This document shows positions 1-9,349 of a stretch of DNA of 64,000 bases, one piece after another. Origin of the DNA: Paenalcaligenes suwonensis (GTDB taxonomy: Bacteria > Pseudomonadota > Gammaproteobacteria > Burkholderiales > Burkholderiaceae_B); the NCBI RefSeq assembly GCF_011290505.1, contig NZ_JAANPV010000007.1, forward strand, positions 62,001 to 126,000. The letters run 5' to 3'. How positions within the stretch are numbered: the first letter of the stretch is position 1; every line of letters starts with the position of its first letter. The notes beneath the pieces were generated by a model. It did no database searches, was not told the DNA's origin, and worked only from the letters and a program-made list of their open reading frames with translations. Made by a program: the position numbers and the translations under genes.

Positions 1-1
1 G

Positions 2-169
2 TCATTAGCTTTCTATAGCACACACGAATTAGAAGATGCCCTACGTGATGCGGATGCTGCCCTCTATACTGGTAAAGCTGGTGGGCGTAATCAGGTTGTA
101 CTTTCCGGCCAGTCTTTCACTACGCCACACAACTCCCTAGCCACTATCGCCGAGCACGTAGAAGTCTAA
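2..169 (+). CDS. GGDEF-domain protein (diguanylate cyclase), C-terminal fragment
   Basis: Only the last 55 codons are in the window; the gene starts before position 1. The frame reads through to a TAA at 167-169. The segment LRDADAALYTGKAGGRNQVV (about residues 14-33 of the fragment) is the typical end of a GGDEF domain, where the DxALYxAKxxGRN signature closes the fold. GGDEF domains make cyclic di-GMP. A tail of about 20 residues follows. Whether the full protein has sensor or EAL domains, or an intact GGDEF loop, cannot be seen. Confidence 0.8.
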   Translation, partial: SLAFYSTHELEDALRDADAALYTGKAGGRNQVVLSGQSFTTPHNSLATIAEHVEV

Positions 170-192
170 TTAGACCGCCAACGTACTCCGTA

Positions 193-1491
193 TTACCGCA
201 AACGCCATTTTTTCATGGAAGATAGCGTAAGCCCTGCCAAGTAACGCACACTTTCATCTTCGTCGTTTTTTGCCAGCAAGGCCAACGTATCCCGTATAGG
301 CGCTACAGCAGATAAGCCCATCGCTTCACCTACTGCCCTATCATCCAGTACACAAACAGCGTGACGACGGACCACAGCATGAATAGAGGCTAAGCCTCGC
401 ACCGCCTCGGGCACGTCTGACACCCCAATTTGGCAGTAACTAGAACCCGGCTCTAGAGTTTCTTCTGCTTCGCTGCGGCTATGGGGATAAGCCGTCAGCA
501 ACCGCTCTACTGGCGCATAATCTAATTTCACAGGCTTCGCGCTACGGTTTCTAAACGCCCGCAATGCCGCGCAACAACCGTCTACCGCATACTCAGTAAA
601 TTTAGGCGACTCAGCTAACGCCAACAGCCAGTCCACATCACCTAAATACCCTAGCGCTGATGCACTCCAACTGACGGCACTGGCTTCTTTAGCCGTCATC
701 AGCACCTGACGTAATGCTGTAATCACTTCGGGCTCCGGCTCGCCAATCAGCCCTAGAATCATGGCTGCTTTCCATGCTAGCTGCCGCTGTGTTAACACCC
801 CTAGCAACGCTGGTATGGCAGGTGCTCCGCAGGCAATCAGCCACCGCTCAGCTTCCTCACAACTGATGCCTTCGTAATAACTAAGCCGCTGGGTATAGCA
901 AAGAGCTTGCTCTGCTATAGGCAAGGTAGCAATACGCCTGCGTTCTTGCTCGGTAGCATCTAGTTCAGGAAAAAGCTGTAGGAATAAGCGTTTAGGTATG
1001 CTTTTACTGGCCAGCTCATCGCCACCGTACTCGTCATGGAAAAACACCACAAAATCTTTAGCCACGCGTGGGTCTTTAGCAAAACGCTTACGTACGTCAG
1101 CAGCCACCTGTGCTACTACCGTCATAAATCGTTTTTCAGCATTGTCCCACATGGCTACGCTACCGCGATTGGCGTAGCGTTCTACTTCGATTTCATAGTC
1201 GGCTAACGGCTGACCACCGTATTCATCTACATCCCATGTCCAATGCCAATCTACGGGATTCCATTTCAGGCCATAGAAACACTCATCACCAGCCTTACGT
1301 TTGGGGTGATCTTCATCTAGGGCTGCTAGGCTATTCGCCGCGAAGGACGGCATACTAATGACGCTTTCTTGTTCACGATAGCTCGCGAAAAAAGCGGCCG
1401 CATAAAGCGGCTCCACCCCTGACGACAGCAAAGCCTCTAACTGTGCCGTCGCCGCATCAAACAGACACGCTTTAAGAGCATTCCAATCCAT
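193..1491 (-). CDS. HEAT-repeat-like protein with DUF4303-like N-terminal region
   Basis: 432 residues, no signal peptide or membrane segment. The first 190 residues are rich in aromatic and acidic residues (YGLKWNPVDWHWTWDVDEYGG near residue 73) and resemble the DUF4303 group of uncharacterised proteins. I make that link from the look of the sequence only. Residues from about 215 on form alpha-helical repeats of HEAT type (AIPALLGVL..., KAAMILGLIGEPEPEVITAL, VSWSASALGYLGDVDWLLALA), a protein-interaction scaffold. Its ATG overlaps the stop of the upstream ankyrin gene by one base (TAATG), so the two are translationally coupled. The function is unknown. Confidence 0.75.
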   Translation of the reverse strand: MDWNALKACLFDAATAQLEALLSSGVEPLYAAAFFASYREQESVISMPSFAANSLAALDEDHPKRKAGDECFYGLKWNPVDWHWTWDVDEYGGQPLADYEIEVERYANRGSVAMWDNAEKRFMTVVAQVAADVRKRFAKDPRVAKDFVVFFHDEYGGDELASKSIPKRLFLQLFPELDATEQERRRIATLPIAEQALCYTQRLSYYEGISCEEAERWLIACGAPAIPALLGVLTQRQLAWKAAMILGLIGEPEPEVITALRQVLMTAKEASAVSWSASALGYLGDVDWLLALAESPKFTEYAVDGCCAALRAFRNRSAKPVKLDYAPVERLLTAYPHSRSEAEETLEPGSSYCQIGVSDVPEAVRGLASIHAVVRRHAVCVLDDRAVGEAMGLSAVAPIRDTLALLAKNDEDESVRYLAGLTLSSMKKWRLR

Positions 1492-2270
1492 TACTCGTCA
1501 AAACGCCCTAAGTCGAAGTACTGGCTATTGCTGCTACCACCACTACTGCTACTTTGTGCGGCCGACGATGCTGGTGCGGTGCTACTTGCACTGCTAGACC
1601 CAGCCGCTTGAGCTGCCGTACTCGTTGCGCCCGCATTAGCACCCTGCTCTAAATAACTGGCTAACGCAGTATGGCCATTGCCACGAGCCCAATCAGCAGC
1701 GTTTAACTGCTGTAAATTGACGGCTTTAGGATCAGCACCGGCCTCTATCAAGATATTCACCATATCGCGGCTGCCTGAGCGTGCAGCCATCATCAAGGGG
1801 CTGGTACCATCAGACGAAGGCGAGTTAGGCATTGCGCCGGCTGCCAACAGCATTCTGGCCGTATCAGTTTGTCCAGTAGAGGCTGCATAATGCAGTGGTG
1901 TCCAGCCAAGTCGATTCACCTTGGCACCACGCTTAATAAGGTCTTCAGCACGCGCCGTTTCGCCCAACAACGCTAAGTACATCAAGGGTGTTTCATCGTA
2001 CGCATTCGTACTATTCACATCTATTGCTCTGTGAGCACTTAACACGTCGTAGACATTCCAAGACTTGTTCTGGATGGCCAGCATAATCGTAGGCTGGCCT
2101 TGCTCGGTTTTTTGGTTTGGATCCGCCCCAGTAGCCAGCTCTTGCAGCACATCGCTATTACGGTTGTTCACCACATCATTCCACCACCCTTCACCTGCCC
2201 ATACAGGTGACACCAGAGCGGAGCTTAATGCCATACCAGCCAGCAATGTGGACCACAACGATTTCTTCAT
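1491..2270 (-). CDS. Exported ankyrin-repeat protein
   Basis: 259 residues. An N-terminal signal peptide (MKKSLWSTLLAGMALSSALVSPVWA, probable cleavage after VWA) predicts export to the periplasm. About four ankyrin repeats follow (residues 60-210), with the usual TPLHYAA, TPLMYLA and SPLMMAARSG turns, a fold used for protein binding. The last 50 residues are a low-complexity Ser/Ala/Gly tail. An AAGGA ribosome site lies upstream of the ATG. It sits directly after tatD and is coupled to the HEAT-repeat gene downstream. Partner proteins are unknown. Confidence 0.85.
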   Translation of the reverse strand: MKKSLWSTLLAGMALSSALVSPVWAGEGWWNDVVNNRNSDVLQELATGADPNQKTEQGQPTIMLAIQNKSWNVYDVLSAHRAIDVNSTNAYDETPLMYLALLGETARAEDLIKRGAKVNRLGWTPLHYAASTGQTDTARMLLAAGAMPNSPSSDGTSPLMMAARSGSRDMVNILIEAGADPKAVNLQQLNAADWARGNGHTALASYLEQGANAGATSTAAQAAGSSSASSTAPASSAAQSSSSGGSSNSQYFDLGRFDE

Positions 2271-2286
2271 CCTTATTTCCTTTTAT

Positions 2287-3066
2287 TTAGGCTTGCACCC
2301 TAGGTGCTTTCTTAAACAAAGCATAAAAATTTTCACGCGTTGCTTCGGCAATCTCTGCACTACTGCACTGGCGTAACTCGGCCAGTTTTTCGGCTACATG
2401 CACCACCAGCGATGGATCGTTTTGCTTCCCACGATATGGCACAGGTGCCAAATAAGGGGAATCTGTTTCGATCAATAGTCTGTCTAACGGTACTTTAGCC
2501 GCTACCTCTTGGATATCTTTAGCGCTCTTAAACGTCACAATACCGGAAATAGAAATATAAAAACCCATTTCCATCGCGGCTTGCGCCATTTCCCAGGACT
2601 CGGTAAAACAATGCATCACACCGCCTACTTGATCCGCCCCCTCTTCTTGCATGAGTCGAATGGTATCGGCTGAAGCATTACGAGTATGGATAATCAGGGG
2701 CAAACCGCTTTCGCGCGCCGCACGTATATGTATGCGGAAACGTTCACGTTGCCAATCCAACGGTTCAGACTGGTAGTAATAATCCAACCCTGTTTCACCA
2801 ATTGCGATCACTTTAGGATGTGCGGCACGTTCGCACAAATCTGCGACGGTGGGCTGCACAATATTATCGTAACCGGGGTGCACGCCTACTGACGCTTGCA
2901 AGTGTGGGTATTGCTCTACCAACGCCATCAGTCTGGGCCAGTCGTCTAGCGTTACGCTTACCACCAAGGCTTGCCCAACCTGATTTTGCTTCATGCGCGC
3001 CAAAATGCTCTCTAGGTTGACAGAGAGGTCAGGGAAGTCCAAGTGGCAATGTGAATCTATAAACAT
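2287..3066 (-). CDS. TatD-family metal-dependent deoxyribonuclease/hydrolase
   Basis: 259 residues, the usual TatD/YcfH length. The family's metal ligands are visible: HCH in DSHCHLDFP near residue 7, the Glu in GETGLDYYYQ near 93, His residues in LIIHTRNA and GVMHCFTES, and the Asp in IETDSPYLAP near 203. TatD proteins are cytoplasmic two-metal TIM-barrel nucleases. This one lies directly downstream of holB, as ycfH does in many proteobacteria, suggesting the YcfH type. Substrate specificity cannot be read from sequence. Confidence 0.9.
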   Translation of the reverse strand: MFIDSHCHLDFPDLSVNLESILARMKQNQVGQALVVSVTLDDWPRLMALVEQYPHLQASVGVHPGYDNIVQPTVADLCERAAHPKVIAIGETGLDYYYQSEPLDWQRERFRIHIRAARESGLPLIIHTRNASADTIRLMQEEGADQVGGVMHCFTESWEMAQAAMEMGFYISISGIVTFKSAKDIQEVAAKVPLDRLLIETDSPYLAPVPYRGKQNDPSLVVHVAEKLAELRQCSSAEIAEATRENFYALFKKAPRVQA

Positions 3067-3076
3067 GGTAATGACA

Positions 3077-4096
3077 TCAATTAAAACAGAGTGTGAGACG
3101 GTCTAGCAGGTGCTGCACAAACAACTTTGCATTCAACGGGTGCTGTGCCCAGCGCGACTGCTCGTTTAGCCATTTTAACAACTGTGCTAAGACTACGTGC
3201 TGCGCTCTAGCCGCCAGTTGCTCGTAAACCGCCTGTAAGCCAGGGTAGTAGCAAACAGGCTGTGCATGTTGCACCAGTTGTATATCTAGACAACTGCGCT
3301 GCAACATAGGCACCCAATGCGCCGCCCCTAACTTCTCTAAGTCATCCATCACGGCTAAGCACGCCTCAGGGTTGCGCGCTGATACGGACTGCCACAGCGT
3401 TCCCAACCAATCGGGGTATGGCGTGCGTTGCTGCTGCGACAACGCTAACGCGGCCACCGGACCACCACCCGCAGCGGCTAACCACTCTTGTGCATCACCC
3501 TCAACTTGGCTGCCTAGCCAGTCTAGAGCCACCTGTGTATCAGGCTTAGGCAATACTAAACGCCTGCAACGCGACACAATCGTCGGCAACAGCCTATCCG
3601 GAGCATCCGCCACCAGAATAAAAATGGTGGAGGCCGGAGGCTCTTCTAGTACTTTCAGTAAGGCATTCGCTGAAATCTGATTCAGACTTTCTGCTGGGTA
3701 TAGCACCGCCACACGGTAGCCACCACGGTGAGTGGCCGTATTAAACCATGAGTGCAATTGGCGTAATTGCTCTACCCGTATTTCTTTGGATGGTGTCTGT
3801 TTGCTTTCTGACACCGTGCCATCTTCTTGCTGCGCAACCGCTTCAGGGCGTATCACACGTAAATCAGGATGGTTTCCATGCTGGCACCACAAGCAGGCAT
3901 CACAGGTACCGCACGCGCGCGACTGTACGGGCTGTGTGCACAGCAACGATGCTGCCGCTGCCCTGGCAAACTGCGTTTTCCCTATACCTGGTACACCATG
4001 CAATAACCACGCATGCGCAAAGCGCTCTCGTTGGCTCAGCCATTCACTGGCACGTTCTTCCTGCCAAGGGTAAAAAGCCGTTATAGGTAAACTCAT
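3077..4096 (-). CDS. holB: DNA polymerase III subunit delta'
   Basis: 339 residues. It is the delta' subunit of the clamp loader that places the beta sliding clamp on DNA. A P-loop-like segment [15 protein letters not shown] lies near residue 35. A four-cysteine zinc module spans C53 to the [14 protein letters not shown] segment, the SRC motif is in IVSRCRRL near 175, and EEPP follows the sensor region. The start overlaps the stop of tmk by 4 bp (ATGA), so the two are coupled. The tmk-holB-tatD order is conserved in proteobacteria. Confidence 0.93.
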   Translation of the reverse strand: MSLPITAFYPWQEERASEWLSQRERFAHAWLLHGVPGIGKTQFARAAAASLLCTQPVQSRACGTCDACLWCQHGNHPDLRVIRPEAVAQQEDGTVSESKQTPSKEIRVEQLRQLHSWFNTATHRGGYRVAVLYPAESLNQISANALLKVLEEPPASTIFILVADAPDRLLPTIVSRCRRLVLPKPDTQVALDWLGSQVEGDAQEWLAAAGGGPVAALALSQQQRTPYPDWLGTLWQSVSARNPEACLAVMDDLEKLGAAHWVPMLQRSCLDIQLVQHAQPVCYYPGLQAVYEQLAARAQHVVLAQLLKWLNEQSRWAQHPLNAKLFVQHLLDRLTLCFN

Positions 4097-4725
4097 ACCG
4101 TTTCCCTAAATGCGTGATGCAATTGCAGCAAGTCTGCCTCAAGTTCCAGACGAATTTCCGCAATGGTTTGACTGCTATCAATCACACAAAAACGCTGTGG
4201 ATCCGCTTTAGCACGATGTAGATAGGCTGCGCGAGTACGCTCAAAGAAATCGCCCTGCTCTTGTTCAAATCGGTCTAAGTCGCGAGTACGCTCTAAGCGC
4301 TCTCGAGCAACTTCCAGTGGTAAATCAAACAACCAGGTTCTAGTAGGTTGCACGTTTGGATGCACCCAGCTTTCCAACTGCTCTATAGCTGCCCCACCCA
4401 ATTGACGACCACCACCTTGGTACGCATACGAAGCATCGCTAAACCTATCGCACAGTACCCACTTGCCGGCCGATAACGCCGGCAGTATGACTTGTTCCAG
4501 ATGCTCATTACGCGCGGCAAACATCAGCAAGGCTTCTGTTTTCAAGTGCATAGGCTCATGCAACAACAGTTCACGCAATCGCTCACCCAAAACGGTACCG
4601 CCAGGTTCGCGTGTCACCACCACCTCGTGGCCTAATTGCTCTACAGCGTCTTGCAACCACTCAATGTGACTGCTTTTACCAGCACCATCTACACCTTCTA
4701 CCGTTAAAAACAGACCTTTTTGCAT
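4093..4725 (-). CDS. tmk: Thymidylate kinase
   Basis: 210 residues from the chosen ATG at 4725, which has AGGA just upstream; a longer in-frame start at 4818 would put 31 unrelated residues before the conserved [19 protein letters not shown] start. It phosphorylates dTMP to dTDP. Visible motifs are the P-loop [10 protein letters not shown], the DRF motif in [17 protein letters not shown], and TREPGGT for nucleotide binding. The start lies one base after the mltG stop, and the end overlaps holB by 4 bp, so mltG-tmk-holB form one operon. Confidence 0.95.
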   Translation of the reverse strand: MQKGLFLTVEGVDGAGKSSHIEWLQDAVEQLGHEVVVTREPGGTVLGERLRELLLHEPMHLKTEALLMFAARNEHLEQVILPALSAGKWVLCDRFSDASYAYQGGGRQLGGAAIEQLESWVHPNVQPTRTWLFDLPLEVARERLERTRDLDRFEQEQGDFFERTRAAYLHRAKADPQRFCVIDSSQTIAEIRLELEADLLQLHHAFRETV

Positions 4726-4726
4726 G

Positions 4727-5737
4727 TTAATTCCTGCGCAATATGTATTTTGATACGGCTCGGTTATGTTCGGCCAAGTTGCGGGAGAACTCACTGGTTC
4801 CATCCCCACGCGATACAAAATAGTAAAAATTATGTTGTTCGGGATGTAGCACCGCCTCTAACGAGGCCTTGCCTGCATTCGCAATAGGGGTTGGGGGCAA
4901 GCCACCACGTGTATAGGTATTCCAAGGGGTGTCAGTTTGCAGATCACGTTTACGAATTTTGCCATCGTACTTGTCACCCATACCGTAGATAACAGTAGGG
5001 TCAGTCTGCAGCAACATGCCTACTTTTAATCTATTAATAAACACCCCTGCCACTCTAAATCTATCGGCTCCGTGACCGGTTTCTTTTTCTACTATAGAAG
5101 CTAAAATCAATGCTTCATACGGAGTTTTCAACGGTAAATTCGGGTCGCGGTTATCCCACATTTCTTGCAATAAACTTTGCTGCGCCTGATACGCGCGTCG
5201 CAAAATATCAATATCGCTAGTCCCACGTGTAAACACATAGGTATCTGGATAAAAAAGCCCTTCAGGATGCGCGCTATCGCTACCTAGCAAGGCCAACAAC
5301 TCGGCGTCACTCATATCACCCAAAGTTTGCTTAACGTTAGGATCGGCACGCAATGTGTCACGCAAACGCTTATAGGCCCACCCCTCTACAAAGGTAAGGC
5401 GTGTTTGTGTCATGTCGCCATTGGCCATGCGCTGTAGTATGCGCCATAAGGTATCGCCTTCATGCGCCTCATACGCCCCTGCTTGCAGCAATTTATCTTG
5501 CTTGCTAAAGCGGCTCACCGCCACAAACACATCGGGGTTGACCTCAATACCTGCTTCTCGCATGGTCAAAGCGATCTGTCTAGGGCCACTGCCTTGCTCG
5601 ATAATGTAGTCCACCGTCGGCGCACTTAACACCACAGGGCGTTTCATCACCCACCACCACGCACCCGCTGCGGCCGCACCACCCACAATTATGAGCAGCA
5701 CCAATAACCAAATAAGAAGAGAAAAGGCTTTTTTCAT
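4727..5737 (-). CDS. mltG: Endolytic peptidoglycan transglycosylase MltG
   Basis: 336 residues from ATG 5737; the 23 residues of the longer frame to 5806 are unlike the family, whereas [20 protein letters not shown] begins with the expected single membrane anchor. A LysM-like region precedes the YceG/MltG catalytic domain. That domain carries [12 protein letters not shown] and the catalytic Glu in [12 protein letters not shown], then [11 protein letters not shown] and [20 protein letters not shown]. It cleaves nascent glycan strands at the inner membrane. The mltG-tmk pairing is common in proteobacteria. Confidence 0.94.
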   Translation of the reverse strand: MKKAFSLLIWLLVLLIIVGGAAAAGAWWWVMKRPVVLSAPTVDYIIEQGSGPRQIALTMREAGIEVNPDVFVAVSRFSKQDKLLQAGAYEAHEGDTLWRILQRMANGDMTQTRLTFVEGWAYKRLRDTLRADPNVKQTLGDMSDAELLALLGSDSAHPEGLFYPDTYVFTRGTSDIDILRRAYQAQQSLLQEMWDNRDPNLPLKTPYEALILASIVEKETGHGADRFRVAGVFINRLKVGMLLQTDPTVIYGMGDKYDGKIRKRDLQTDTPWNTYTRGGLPPTPIANAGKASLEAVLHPEQHNFYYFVSRGDGTSEFSRNLAEHNRAVSKYILRRN

Positions 5738-5868
5738 AGAGTCAGAGTGTAAACCGGAAGCTGTACTCACTGCTACGATTAGGATGAGCAGTGCGCGAAT
5801 GGTCAAGGCTCGTTATCATAGTGTTATTCACTCTTATTTTGCAGAAATTCGTTGTTTCATTACGTACC

Positions 5869-6816
5869 ATGAGTCTTCCTCCCTTTCGTAGCGTAGTTAC
5901 GCTTCCCCACTATGTCGTGCTGGACGCCACCGGCCCTGATGCCTTGTCTTTTTTACAAGGCCAGTTCAGCAATGACCTACCCTCGTTGGGAACCACACAC
6001 GCCAGCTTTGGTGTGTACTGTGCCGCTAATGGCCGTATGCTAGCCTCAGCCCTACTATGGCAACACGACTCTCAAACCGTTAGCCTATTAGTACACCATA
6101 GTGTGGCTGAGTTCCTACTGAAGCGCTTACGCATGTTTGTGCTACGCGCCAACGTCACCCTTAGCCAACGCGATGCTACCGTCTACGGTGCTTATGTGGA
6201 GGCGGGAAAAGCGGCCTCTGGCCGTTATGAGGTACTGCACCCCGATGAACAGGTAGAACTTATACAAGCCCCTTCTGCGGGTAACCCTGAGCGCTGGTGG
6301 ATGATTAGCACCACCACACCATCGCTGGCCCCAGACGACTCTCTCTCTGCCGCAGAGCGCTGGGACGCCGAAACGCTACAACAAGGTATTGCCCATATAG
6401 AAAAAGCCACACAAGATGTTTTTATTCCGCAAACATTGAACATGGAACTGATTGATGCCATCAGTTTTAGCAAAGGCTGCTTCCCCGGCCAAGAAGTAGT
6501 GGCACGTAGCCATTACCGCGGCACCATACGTCGCCGCAGTGCACTATTTAGCATTGCTACGGACACTATTGATGCCAGTTTGCTGGCTCCCGGCAATGAC
6601 CTGTATGGCACAGATCAGGAAAACCAACCTATAGGCCGCATTGTGAATAGCGCTAACCTAAACGGTCGCAGCTATGTACTGGTAGAAGTGTTGCTCGACG
6701 AGTGGAGCGCTGAACAATCGTATCATCTACAACAGAGCAATGGCCCTCAGCTTCAGCGTGAAGCATTGCCCTATGACATCACCCAACAGCGTGATAATAA
6801 GCGCCCTAAGCTATAA
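5869..6816 (+). CDS. ygfZ: YgfZ-type folate-binding Fe-S cluster repair protein
   Basis: 315 residues from ATG 5869; an upstream in-frame ATG at 5791 would add residues not seen in the family. YgfZ is a GcvT-like tetrahydrofolate-binding protein needed for repair of certain [4Fe-4S] enzymes. The hallmark KGC-[FY]-xGQE motif is present as SKGCFPGQEVVARSHYRG near residue 203, including its conserved Cys. The N-terminal DALSFLQGQFSND is also typical. The gene is divergent from mltG and followed by a bidirectional terminator. Confidence 0.92.
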   Translation: MSLPPFRSVVTLPHYVVLDATGPDALSFLQGQFSNDLPSLGTTHASFGVYCAANGRMLASALLWQHDSQTVSLLVHHSVAEFLLKRLRMFVLRANVTLSQRDATVYGAYVEAGKAASGRYEVLHPDEQVELIQAPSAGNPERWWMISTTTPSLAPDDSLSAAERWDAETLQQGIAHIEKATQDVFIPQTLNMELIDAISFSKGCFPGQEVVARSHYRGTIRRRSALFSIATDTIDASLLAPGNDLYGTDQENQPIGRIVNSANLNGRSYVLVEVLLDEWSAEQSYHLQQSNGPQLQREALPYDITQQRDNKRPKL

Positions 6817-6831
6817 CTCACCCTCACACTC

Positions 6832-6870
6832 AAAAAAACAGGCTGCTCAAGTATGGCAGCCTATTTTTTT
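6832..6870. terminator. Bidirectional rho-independent terminator between ygfZ and the hydratase gene
   Basis: A 7-bp stem AGGCTGC/GCAGCCT (6840-6846 with 6856-6862) is preceded by seven A and followed by seven T. It can therefore stop transcription from both converging genes. Confidence 0.85.
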
Positions 6871-6884
6871 ACTCTATCGCGTTA

Positions 6885-7991
6885 TTAGTCTGGCAGACTT
6901 AACGCCAACGCTGGCGACTCCCAGGCAGGCTGCCAATACTGACGTACATCCTGCTCTAAAGGCTGCCACTGCGGGTTCTTGTCTTTATCAATCAGCAGTG
7001 CACGCACCCCTTCTTTAAAGTCGCCATGCGCGCAGCACTGTATGGCCACCCACAAATCGCGCCCTAAGGTCTGGGCAATATTCTTGCTGCGGTTTTGCTG
7101 TACCAACGCCAAGCTAATGGTACGTGACAACATAGAACCTTTGCTGCCCAGCCCTAACCCTTGTTCAAACCACGGCGTTTTTTGCTGGGAAACCAAGTCT
7201 TCGGCTTGCTGAAAGAAACTCTCTACCGAAACAGGGTTCGCTAATTTACGTAGTACCTCGTAGTTTTGCCATACCGCAGACTCTTCAAATTGATACGGTG
7301 TACTCAAACTGCGTAATGCCGCGTTCAACGCTAAGGTTGGATTACCCAAATCAGCCGGCAGCAAACTAGGCAACATTTCTACGATGGTTTTGGCGTCTAG
7401 ATCTTGTATATACCAATCTGCTAAGCCTAAGAAGCCACAGTCTTGCGCGTTGATGCTACTACCTGTCAGGGTTAAGAACTCGCCCACACCGCCAGCTAAG
7501 CGTCCCAACAAATACGTACCTGCCACATCAGGGAATAAGCCTATGCCCACTTCAGGCATGGCATAGCGTGTAGTAGGAAACACCACTCGGTGACTAGCCC
7601 CCATAAATAGCCCTACACCACCGCCCATCACTACACCCTGCCCTAAGGCTACGACCGGTTTAGTGTAGTAATGCAGCAAATGGTTCACACTGTATTCAGC
7701 ACGGAAAAACTGATAAGCGTAGTGATCGCCATTTTGCGCCACATCAGGCTGTTCCGTTAACGAGCGGTAAATAGAAACAATATCGCCACCCGCACAAAAT
7801 GCCCGCTCACCCTCGCCGCGCATCACGACAAATGCAATACGGTCATCGTGCTGCCAAGCCAATAACTGCTTGCTTAACAACTCGGCCATTTCTAGATTGG
7901 TACTGTTTAAAGCCTGTGGTCTGTTTAAAACCAACTCACCAAAAGCATGCTTGCCATCACCCAAGTCATGCGTAAACGTTAATAACGGCAT
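6885..7991 (-). CDS. Enoyl-CoA hydratase/isomerase family protein, probable 3-hydroxyisobutyryl-CoA hydrolase
   Basis: 368 residues from ATG 7991; the longer frame to 8036 adds 15 residues that overlap rnfH. The crotonase fold is clear: LNRPQALNSTN, the oxyanion-hole segment GEGERAFCAGGDIVSIY near residue 70, and KPVVALGQGVVMGGGVGLFMGASHRV with MPEVGIGLFPDVAGTYLLGRL. The long C-terminal half and the FPDVG-type motif match the 3-hydroxyisobutyryl-CoA hydrolase group, which acts in valine breakdown, rather than short hydratases of about 260 residues. No valine-pathway gene is adjacent, so the substrate is inferred. Confidence 0.82.
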   Translation of the reverse strand: MPLLTFTHDLGDGKHAFGELVLNRPQALNSTNLEMAELLSKQLLAWQHDDRIAFVVMRGEGERAFCAGGDIVSIYRSLTEQPDVAQNGDHYAYQFFRAEYSVNHLLHYYTKPVVALGQGVVMGGGVGLFMGASHRVVFPTTRYAMPEVGIGLFPDVAGTYLLGRLAGGVGEFLTLTGSSINAQDCGFLGLADWYIQDLDAKTIVEMLPSLLPADLGNPTLALNAALRSLSTPYQFEESAVWQNYEVLRKLANPVSVESFFQQAEDLVSQQKTPWFEQGLGLGSKGSMLSRTISLALVQQNRSKNIAQTLGRDLWVAIQCCAHGDFKEGVRALLIDKDKNPQWQPLEQDVRQYWQPAWESPALALSLPD

Positions 7992-7992
7992 A

Positions 7993-8364
7993 TCAATTCT
8001 TTCTGGAACTATGCAGCAGCATGCTCGCTGCGGCACTCAATGATTTTTTACCTTGTTTCTCGGCCAAGCTACGCGCTTTATGTTCGGCGCGGCGGCGGCG
8101 AGAATCCGTGGGATCAAAACTAAGCTCGCGGTAGAACTCAACCCTATCGCCATCCTGCAACACTTGTGAGCTGGTAACCAGCTCGCCAAATACACCATAC
8201 GGCAGGCCTTCTAACTGCGGGCATTCTTGTTGCCACGCCACCGTAGCTAATACGTCTGCAACCGTAGCACCTTGGGCTACCTGCACTGTTTTTTGCCAGC
8301 GTTGATCCGGTGCTAAATACAGCAGCTCTACGGTGATCAACGCAGAAGTGTTCGCCTCAGTCAT
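7993..8364 (-). CDS. rnfH: RnfH family protein (UPF0125)
   Basis: 123 residues from ATG 8364, which overlaps the ratA stop by 8 bp. RnfH proteins have a ubiquitin-like beta-grasp fold; this one shows ITVELLYLAPDQ at the start, GATVADVLA, and GDRVEFYRELSFDPTDSRRRRA. The basic C-terminal end is usual. The ratA-rnfH pair next to a divergent smpB is a widely conserved proteobacterial arrangement. The biochemical role is unsettled. Alternative starts at 8373 and 8415 are possible. Confidence 0.87.
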   Translation of the reverse strand: MTEANTSALITVELLYLAPDQRWQKTVQVAQGATVADVLATVAWQQECPQLEGLPYGVFGELVTSSQVLQDGDRVEFYRELSFDPTDSRRRRAEHKARSLAEKQGKKSLSAAASMLLHSSRKN

Positions 8365-8788
8365 ACAACTCATGCGCCCTGCGAGTAAAGGAGTCAATAA
8401 AACTGTTGGCGACACGACTAAAAATTGGACCCACTACCATTTCCAGCGTACGACTGGAAAACGCGTAGTCCATCACAAAATTCACCTTACAGCCCTCATC
8501 GCCCAAGGCGATAAATTCCCACACACCCGTTAGATCGGAAAATGGTCCGTCTACTAAACTGAGTTGAATACGCTGCGGATAATCATGCGTGTTACGTGTG
8601 CTGAATGTATGCTTTAGCCCCGCAATGCTGATAGTGACCGAGGCCTCCATCCCTTGTTCATCTTGGTGTTTAACCGCTGAACCACCGCACCAGGGCATGA
8701 ACTCTGGATAGCGTGCGACATCGGCCACCAAATCAAACATTTGCGAACAAGTGAAGGGAACCAAGACAGAACGTTTTACTGTATGCAT
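8357..8788 (-). CDS. ratA: RatA/Coq10-like START-domain protein
   Basis: 143 residues. The START/polyketide-cyclase fold is recognised from FTCSQMFDLVADVARYPEFMPWC near the start and GPFSDLTGVWEFIALGDEGCKVNFVMDYAFSSRTLEMVVGPIF. The Coq10 branch binds a ubiquinone-like lipid. In E. coli the homologue was reported as a toxin that blocks 70S ribosome assembly, but the wide, single-copy conservation beside smpB argues for a housekeeping role. It is divergent from smpB, with about 60 bp for both promoters. Confidence 0.9.
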   Translation of the reverse strand: MHTVKRSVLVPFTCSQMFDLVADVARYPEFMPWCGGSAVKHQDEQGMEASVTISIAGLKHTFSTRNTHDYPQRIQLSLVDGPFSDLTGVWEFIALGDEGCKVNFVMDYAFSSRTLEMVVGPIFSRVANSFIDSFTRRAHELYD

Positions 8789-8849
8789 CGAACAAGGGAT
8801 AATAAGAGAATAATACTGATTAAATCATTCAAGGTTGGACCATAACTAC

Positions 8850-9320
8850 ATGAGCATCGTCGACAATCGTAAAGCAAGACACGATTACTTCATCGAAGAA
8901 ACCTATGAAGCCGGACTCGTACTGCAGGGCTGGGAAGTCAAAGCCATTCGCGCCGGCCATATTCAGCTTGCAGAAAGCTACATTATCATCCGCAACGCAG
9001 AACTTTGGGTAATCGGCATGCATATTAGCCCCTTACCTACAGTGTCGACCCATATTGTCCCTGACGCTACCCGTACACGCAAACTTTTATTAAAAGCGGA
9101 AGAAATCAGCAAACTTATTGGGCGCGTTGAGCAGCGAGGCTATGCCTTAATTCCGCTGAATTTACACTTTTCACGTGGGCGCATCAAAATGGATTTGGGC
9201 CTAGGTAAAGGGAAAAAGCACCACGATAAACGTGATGCTTCGCGTGACAGAGACTGGGCACGAGAACAAGAGCGCTTAATGAAACACGACACCCGTCGTA
9301 GTAAACGCTCAGAGGACTGA
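8850..9320 (+). CDS. smpB: SsrA-binding protein SmpB
   Basis: 156 residues from ATG 8850, giving [22 protein letters not shown]; an upstream ATG at 8835 would add five residues. SmpB binds tmRNA and brings it to stalled ribosomes for trans-translation. The oligonucleotide-binding fold is visible in [19 protein letters not shown] and [29 protein letters not shown] basic tail ([19 protein letters not shown]) is the part that mimics a codon-anticodon stem. The ssrA gene itself is not in this window. Confidence 0.96.
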   Translation: MSIVDNRKARHDYFIEETYEAGLVLQGWEVKAIRAGHIQLAESYIIIRNAELWVIGMHISPLPTVSTHIVPDATRTRKLLLKAEEISKLIGRVEQRGYALIPLNLHFSRGRIKMDLGLGKGKKHHDKRDASRDRDWAREQERLMKHDTRRSKRSED

Positions 9321-9333
9321 TAGCATCAGTCCT
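9313..9333. terminator. Hairpin between convergent smpB and ndh
   Basis: A perfect 9-bp inverted repeat (9313-9321 and 9325-9333) with a 3-base loop spans the smpB stop codon. There is no clear T-run on either side, so it may be a weak terminator or an mRNA-end protector. Confidence 0.45.
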
Positions 9334-9349
9334 GCCCGCTTGAGTGACT

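Noticed and set aside
7993-8788. RatA-RnfH (RatAB) as a toxin-antitoxin system
   Set aside because: The pair is near-universal beside smpB in proteobacteria and has the START and beta-grasp folds of housekeeping proteins; there is no sign of a mobile TA module.
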